From positions 248,001-312,000 of the forward strand of contig ML133465.1 in the NCBI GenBank assembly GCA_003864495.1: a DNA stretch of 64,000 bases, written 5' to 3'. Below, in pieces: positions 58,137 to 64,000 of this stretch. Below the pieces are notes generated by a model. The model had not been told where the DNA came from. It was given only the letters and a program-made list of their open reading frames with translations, and did not search any database. Source of the DNA: Nemopilema nomurai. Its lineage: Eukaryota > Cnidaria > Scyphozoa > Rhizostomeae > Rhizostomatidae. The position numbers and the translations under genes were made by a program. Each line of letters starts with the position of its first letter. The stretch's first letter is position 1.

Positions 58137-60017
58137 ACACTTGGAATCGGTTGGTCTTTGTGGGTTTCACTTGGATTCCTTTCACATGACGAGAAAATTT
58201 ACTTTAACTTTCAGGCTGCCTTTTTATTGGCTGGTAAATTTTCCATACTGGCCTGAGGGTATGCTCAAGGTATAGATCAGGGGTCAAATATGAACCCACC
58301 CCATAAATAAAGTGGTAAATTTGCTTCACAAAGAATACCTGGATACTAGAAAGAGCATTCAAGTTTGCTGAAGTACATACAGGCATCGAAAAAAACCACA
58401 GGATGAACGGAAATTGACATCCAGGAGCGGAACAATAATGATGCTAGAGGAAGTCATCAAAACAATAGAAAAAAGAAAATGGCGACAGCCTAGGAAAACA
58501 TGACAATGTCACTGCTGGACACTTCAGCTTGATAGTGAACGTTGATTGGTGAAAAACAAATAACTAAACAATCCCGCTTTTTCTCGTCACGCAATTTTGG
58601 TATCTTGAAATTAGTTGTAATCTTCAATGCCCTTTTCAAGGAATAATTTGATTTGTTTGTCAGTTTAAGGACCGACTTATCGTCCTGAGATCAAACAAAC
58701 AAAAGGAAGGGGTGCAGTGGTCCTCATAACCCCCGTCACACACGCCCTGTTCCAACCGTTAGCAGCAACCTGCCAAAACCATTCACTTCCTGCATGGTGG
58801 TATGCAATTTCTGTGTAATTGCGCATCGGCATCCGTTGCCAGGTTAGACAAATATTTGACAGCTTTGGTGTGAAAGCGAATGCTACTTAAAATACCATGA
58901 ACGCTCTTGCCTATCCAGAGCCGACTAATGAGATAGGTCAGAGGCAGCTTGCAGATGAATTCAAGCTGATTTTTGGCAGATGTTGTCAGAGGTGGTTCAT
59001 CGAAAAAACTGTTAGGAGGCTGTTCTTATTTAATGCAATTCTTGATTATTGCAGTTGCTCGCTATTACATGGCGTTTAGCAATTGCGTTAAAATGGCATT
59101 TAACGTGTCGAAGATTTGCCAAACACCATACATTGCTGCTGGGAAGAATCCCCCCCCCCCCTGCTCCTCTAATAATCGCTGCTAGTAAAAGATTGGAATA
59201 TTCGAAACAACGGCGATAAACACCCCGTTATTTCGAAGCAAAAGACGTCTGTCAAAAACAGGTGAACTTAAAAAGTCCCTTTGAAAACAAAGCCAACTTA
59301 CTTCCTTTTACCATTTAATTCCGGCAGGTTTTTTCATTGTTCAGTTTCACATGAGATAATGATTGCAACTGACTATTAGTATTTCTATTAGGAATTCTAA
59401 AACGTTAATTTTGCGCTACAAGCATTCAATATTCAATCAGGGAAGAGGTGAATGTGGAAGATTTTGTTGTGAAAGATGCAGGGACGAAAATGGGGAGCAA
59501 GAGCGATTATTACCGGTGGGTTTTCAGTTAGAAATCAGCGTTGGCTCAGTCACAAAATTTTTTGCTGAAAAGCTCGTAAACGCAAATACCTTGATATGCA
59601 ATGTCATACACAGCCCCCCGATTTGTTTGAGTCTTCTTGGTATCTCTTCACTGTCTTTAAGCAACCCCAGATTTACTTAAGCCCCATGCTTTTGGCAATA
59701 TAAACATGAATAAGTGATTTAAAGAATAGATACGATAAAGGCGACCAACGCGATTGCAATCTTACGAATAAGATATTTGATCGTGATAGTGATTGTTGAT
59801 TGATCGGCATTCCTAGCCAACCCCCGGAACGAGGATGAAGCGATTATTCTTTGTTTCGTGAATCCAAGCATAAAATGGAGATGTAGAGAGGGGAAACAAA
59901 GCCGAAGGTGGTTGTACGAATGTTTCTTCATGATTAGATCAGTAAACAGTTTTATTCAAAGCGGGTGATCAGAACGATAGCATTAGGTAAGCCAAGGCTT
60001 GCAATCTAAAGAAACCC

Positions 60018-60409
60018 ATGTCGGTTTTCAAATTTTTTGGTGGTCACAACCCTGGCTCAAGCTCGCATGGCGGATCGCCATCAGATCAACACAATTCAAG
60101 CATGAGTATGAAAGATCTTCAACTTGCTTTGCAAGAGAAAAGCAATGAGCTCAAACTTAGATCTTCAGATTTAAAAATGAAGGATTCTAGGATACATATC
60201 CTTGAGCAGGAATTGAAGAAGAAGGATGACATGATCGAGAAGTTGACCAGAGAACTTGACAAATATAAATCAATTCTGCAGCCGCCTACGCCTTCTTCAG
60301 CTACAAAAACGACAAGACAACGTATGCTTGGAATATCAGCCGAACCCCAAAGTATCAAATCCGTACAACAAGCTTCACAACCTCTAAAAAGGCATCCTAA
60401 GTCATTCAA
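60018..60409 (+). CDS. PRKG1: PRKG1-like cGMP-dependent kinase, alternative first exon B (partial gene)
   Basis: Second first-exon candidate of the same kinase. ATG at 60018; 130 codons plus two bases, ending at a strong donor AA/GTAAGT in phase 2. Residues 1-30 are Gly/Ser-rich. A leucine zipper follows, about residues 31-90, with DLQLALQEKSNEL and KKKDDMIEKLTRELDKYKSI, then QPPTP, RQRMLGISAEPQS and, near the end, RHPKS. This follows human PKG I beta closely (DLQYALQEKIEEL, LDKYRSVI, RQAISAEP, YPKSPQ). The zipper dimerises the kinase and selects partners; the ISAEP segment is autoinhibitory (family knowledge). The next exon should encode the SKDLIKEAI-like start of the cGMP-binding part and was not found before 64000. 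Exon A, 14 kb upstream, has the same phase, so both can splice to the same acceptor. Confidence 0.88.
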
Positions 60410-63400
60410 GTAAGTGAGGAAAGTTTTTGTATTTAGTCGTTTAGAGTTCGGTGTTGACGTTGGTTGGCTTATAGTGTCAAAAAGTTAACAGCCGTTAAAG
60501 TTTTGCCTCCAATTACCGAGTCAACTATTATTTGTTATTGAATGCCTATTTTTTTGTAATTTGATCCTTTTGATATTCCATTTTCGCTGCAAAAGCATCA
60601 TAAACTAATGAGGATACCGGGCATCAAATTTCTAACGTTACCTTCTTGTTCAAATAAGGCGTGAGTTGGTCCTGTGGAGACATTCAGGGTCCAAATTGTG
60701 TGAAGTTTTGGCAACGCAAGCTTTTAACATCATACGAAAACAATAACGGTATTGTCGTAGTAAAAAGCAGGCCTTGTGTCCTATACAACTTTGCTCACTA
60801 AACAAGACGACTTGACGTAAACATCAGGTTCTGCAACACACTAATTCTGTTTGTAACTTGTGTATCTTGGGAACAGGGCTGTTTGCAATTTGTATCCAAA
60901 TCTTTCTAGTTTTATAATTTACTGGCGGTTTATTTCTAACTAAAATGAGCAAGCCTAATGGAAGTTCAAAAAAACTTCATTATCAAACAACATCATTTTA
61001 CTGCACTTAATTAACTGAATTTTTTCACATAATTTGAATTTGCGAAGTACACGGTGATAAAAAAGGCTTCTTTATGAAATACAGCAAATTTCATTAGTTG
61101 ATTCCAAGTTTTCAATGAAAAAAATGGAACTTAAATTAAAGCTACTTGTGGAAGGATTAACTTCTAAAGAGGTGTCTTTTGCAGCTTATCAGATAATGCT
61201 ATGATTTGGAGGCATCCTATACCAAATGGCAATGATAATCACATTATTTTTGTTCTGATAGTATTCTGCCATGAAGTGACCACTAACTATTACTGTGTCA
61301 TGGCATTCTGACCTTATGAATTAGACATATTGTATCCAAAATGAGGTTCTGCCAGCCTTCCAACATAAATATCTTAAAAAGGGGCTTTCTTATCAGTATC
61401 TTAAATGTTACCATTCTGCTACTACTAAGAATTCAAAAAGTAAATGAAAAATGCTTTTTTGAAAATCCTTTATTTACCATACATATCATTCATAGTATAG
61501 AATATGTTCCTATTATACTAATGTTATAATACTGTTCTGTTTTGCATGTTTACCTTGACCAAGCTAAACTCAAAATCTTTTGGCAAAATCTACTAGCTCA
61601 ATGAGGGAGTTAAATAACTTTTTGGAAGCCAACATTCAGCAGTATTGAGTTTATATGTCAAGTTGTTTCAAGTTGTTGCATAAAATACTTGAAAGTTTCA
61701 AGTTATATTCGAGTTTAAGCATTCAAAATGATACATTTGCTCATATCTTTCCAATATATATACAAATATAGCTTGCTAATTTTGAAATATATTTAATGAA
61801 AACATTTCTTGGTATCAGTGTTTTGCACATTTTATCAAATTTCTTGCGTCTAGTAAACAGTTTATACTTCCTTCATAATGAAAAAGCATAATTTTTCTGA
61901 GGCCTTCTTCATTTCACCTCATTTGGCTATATCTTCTATCTCTGATCTAGTGCCAGAATACTTGTACCGTATAGTGCCAGAATACTTGTACCATATCTAG
62001 ATGCCAGAGTTTTGAATATGCTGGAATTTTTGCCAGAATACTTGTACCATATATTGTTTTTAATTTGTTTATATATTGCCTCTTCAGATGTCCTGTTCTA
62101 TTTTTATGTATTCAAAAGGAGAATACTCTTTCATTATGCAATTGATATTTGTTGTCCTGTCAAAATGGTATATGTAAGCAAAATTCAAGTATCAAAACTA
62201 ATTTTATATTGCTTGTTCCTTTTTATCAATGTATTTAACCAAAAATCAGTTCCATCATGCTTCATCACATTGTTTTATTTTTAATGGTCTTTAAGTGTGA
62301 TTTTGTAATTGGAATTTGATTAAAATTGTTGTGTTGAAATGGGAAGCTCCAAAAGTTTTGAAAAAATGAAATTTTTTTTCTTGTTTGACATGTTATGCTG
62401 TCATTTTTGTTTTATTTAACTTAAAAAGGGAAGCCTTTCTAAAAGTGAAGTTTTTGTCATCTGTATCTTGTATACATATACTTACAATGCATTTAAATAC
62501 TTATATTATGAGTGTTCCACTATATGTAGCACTCTCAGTTTGTCATTATTACAAACAAAGGGGAAGGCATTTACTCCAGAATACTGGATATTTGCTGATT
62601 TTCTTGATCATTAGTATTTGGTAAGCCATAACGTATTCCAGACAAACTTGTTAAATTGGCTGTTTCAATTACAACTTATTTGTTTTCAAACGCCAGTCAT
62701 GGGCTCTTCTAGACTGTTGTCTGATTAAAGTATCTAATTTACATATAGTTTATTTGCTTATTTCCCAAAAATGCTGATAAGAAGAAATTTCAAATGGCAA
62801 GTAAGGCCAATTTACATAGACAGAAGTTGCTTGCTTAGCAGCAAATCACAGCAAACTATGCAAGATTACACTGGATTACAGTTTATGTAGGTTAAGGATG
62901 ATCCTCACCTTCCCATGTCCAACAAACAGGGATCAGTTTTTCTTGTTATTAATAATTAAAGTACAATAATGGCCTAGCTGAAATGTTCTTAGAATTAAAC
63001 ATGACCAAGTTTTGATATTTGACATTTTTCTAGGGTATAAATAAATGTTTCACCTTGAGTCTCATCTGCTGTAAATCTTTGGTTGTGGAAGACCTTATTG
63101 TAATTCGCCAGCTTTGTCTAACCCTTTTATTTCATATTTTTAGAGGCAGCCCAAAACAGATTCTTAATGGGCTTAAGATATATATTTACTTGTACCTTTT
63201 CATAAAGCATATAGCAAAGCTGCTAATAATGATGTCAAAATTACAGTAAGTTCCTAAAATTCACAATATCGGATGCATAGTTCACTTGCTTGAAAACCTA
63301 TTTTATCAAGGATTATTGCAGCTAATGCTACTTGTTTTGATATAGAGGTGGCTATTTTGTCCACTAAATGCGCCTAAGAGTCAAGTAGTGACATGTAGTT

Positions 63401-64000
63401 TGAAGTTTTTATTGTTTGACTGTGGTGGATATTGTCAGATTTTTTGTTTCTTCCATTTCCCTTTGTTGGCCTGTGTGACAAAATGGTTAGATGTATTGTA
63501 AGTGCTATTTTATAGAGGTATTTCAGTGCCTGTCTGTTTTTCTCCTCTATGAATGGCACTGTTGATGAAGGTTAAAAAACTAGTGACAAAAAGATGTTAT
63601 TAAGAAGTTTGATTCAAGCAGTCTTTTAGTGTTGTAATTGCTACCCGCAGCAAAATGCTACTTGCAAAGTGCACCCATTTTCAATGAAGGGCTCCAATTT
63701 GCTCTGAGTGGTCTGTAGCATGCCTCACCTTCTGATTCATCCAAAGCTATCTAAAGTTTTGCTTTCTAAAGCTATCTATCCAAAGCTATCTAAGCTGTCT
63801 AAAGATTGAAATCACCAGTTTATTTATTTGAAAATTAGCAAATTTCTGCCTTTCAGTAACTGCCTTTCATTTTTGGCTTTGAATTTTTAGGTTTTTAAAT
63901 CCCTAATTCATTTTGAATCACTGGAAGCATGAGATATATATTTGAGTATTGTGAATTTTTGACACTGTAAGAGCCTTTTGTTTGAGCACACCTGCATAAT
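60410..64000. other. First common PRKG1 intron (open to the right edge)
   Basis: AT-rich, with no exon supported on either strand. It contains a 24-bp partial tandem repeat at 61950-62055 and a short AAAGCTATCT repeat at 63745-63808. Hydrophobic open frames here (for example 62012-62284) come from T-rich composition. Confidence 0.5.
61950..62055 (+). repeat. Repeated TGCCAGAATACTTGTACC unit
   Basis: The 18-base unit TGCCAGAATACTTGTACC occurs three times (61951, 61975 and 62031), the first two in tandem with a 24-bp period and the third after a diverged stretch that again begins TGCCAGA. It is a small local duplication inside the intron. Confidence 0.75.

Larger units (their letters stand above)
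46091..60017. other. Intron between the two PRKG1 first exons, filled with repeats
   Basis: No further PRKG1 exon was found. It holds decayed coding-like DNA (46300-46960), a pentanucleotide array (48770-49205), a LINE 3' end (50640-51010), a degenerate tandem repeat (51475-51740), MITE copies (52786, 58018), a GC-rich repeat (52420-52470) and a 20-bp minisatellite (57300-58010). The last part before 60018 must contain the promoter and 5' UTR of exon B. Confidence 0.6.

Noticed and set aside
62012..62284. 90-codon hydrophobic frame resembling a membrane protein
   Set aside because: T-rich intron DNA gives Phe/Leu/Ile-rich frames; no family match and no splice context.
63144..63246. Candidate PRKG1 exon 2 with acceptor-like and donor-like borders
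   Set aside because: In the required phase 2 it hits a stop after a few codons and shows no SKDLIKEAI-like sequence.

Overview
This window is nuclear DNA of an animal. It is AT-rich, and its genes have many introns with GT-AG borders at positions that match vertebrate orthologues. It also carries tRNA-derived SINE, MITE-like, LINE-like and minisatellite repeats. Intron sizes (about 0.1-1.9 kb), intergenic sizes and repeat style suggest an early-branching metazoan, most likely an anthozoan cnidarian. That assignment is inference; no single sequence proves it.

Left part (1-30 kb) is gene-dense. A TspanC8-type tetraspanin (TSPAN33-like, minus, six exons visible, last exon off the left edge) is followed by a single-exon UFM1 protease UFSP2 (minus, 5467-7338). 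UFSP2 is head-to-head, 509 bp between start codons, with a ten-exon Rabin8/GRAB gene (RAB3IP, plus, 7848-14178) whose exons join into an uninterrupted 434-residue frame. Next is a USP6NL/RN-tre RabGAP gene (plus, 16345-28166) with a complete TBC domain. It has a one-base frame break in its large exon near 25027 and an unresolved phase at its last exon. A single-exon FIS1 gene (minus, 29410-29847) faces it tail to tail.

Right part (30-64 kb) is gene-poor. The only supported coding sequences are two separate first exons of a cGMP-dependent protein kinase I (PRKG1-like), at 45603-46090 and 60018-60409, both plus strand. Each encodes a coiled coil followed by the GISAEP autoinhibitory motif, and each ends in splice phase 2. 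This is the layout of the vertebrate PRKG1 alpha/beta alternative promoters; the shared kinase exons lie beyond the right edge. The rest is repeats: a TIR element family with an internal 11-bp expansion, a three-copy MITE family with CTCCGACG ends, a pentanucleotide array, a 20-bp minisatellite with higher-order structure, a LINE 3' end, and decayed coding-like DNA.

Several genes touch Rab and membrane traffic (Rabin8 as Rab8 exchange factor, RN-tre as Rab GAP, a tetraspanin) or organelle and protein homeostasis (FIS1, UFSP2). The genes are not an operon, and I see no evidence that they form one functional unit.
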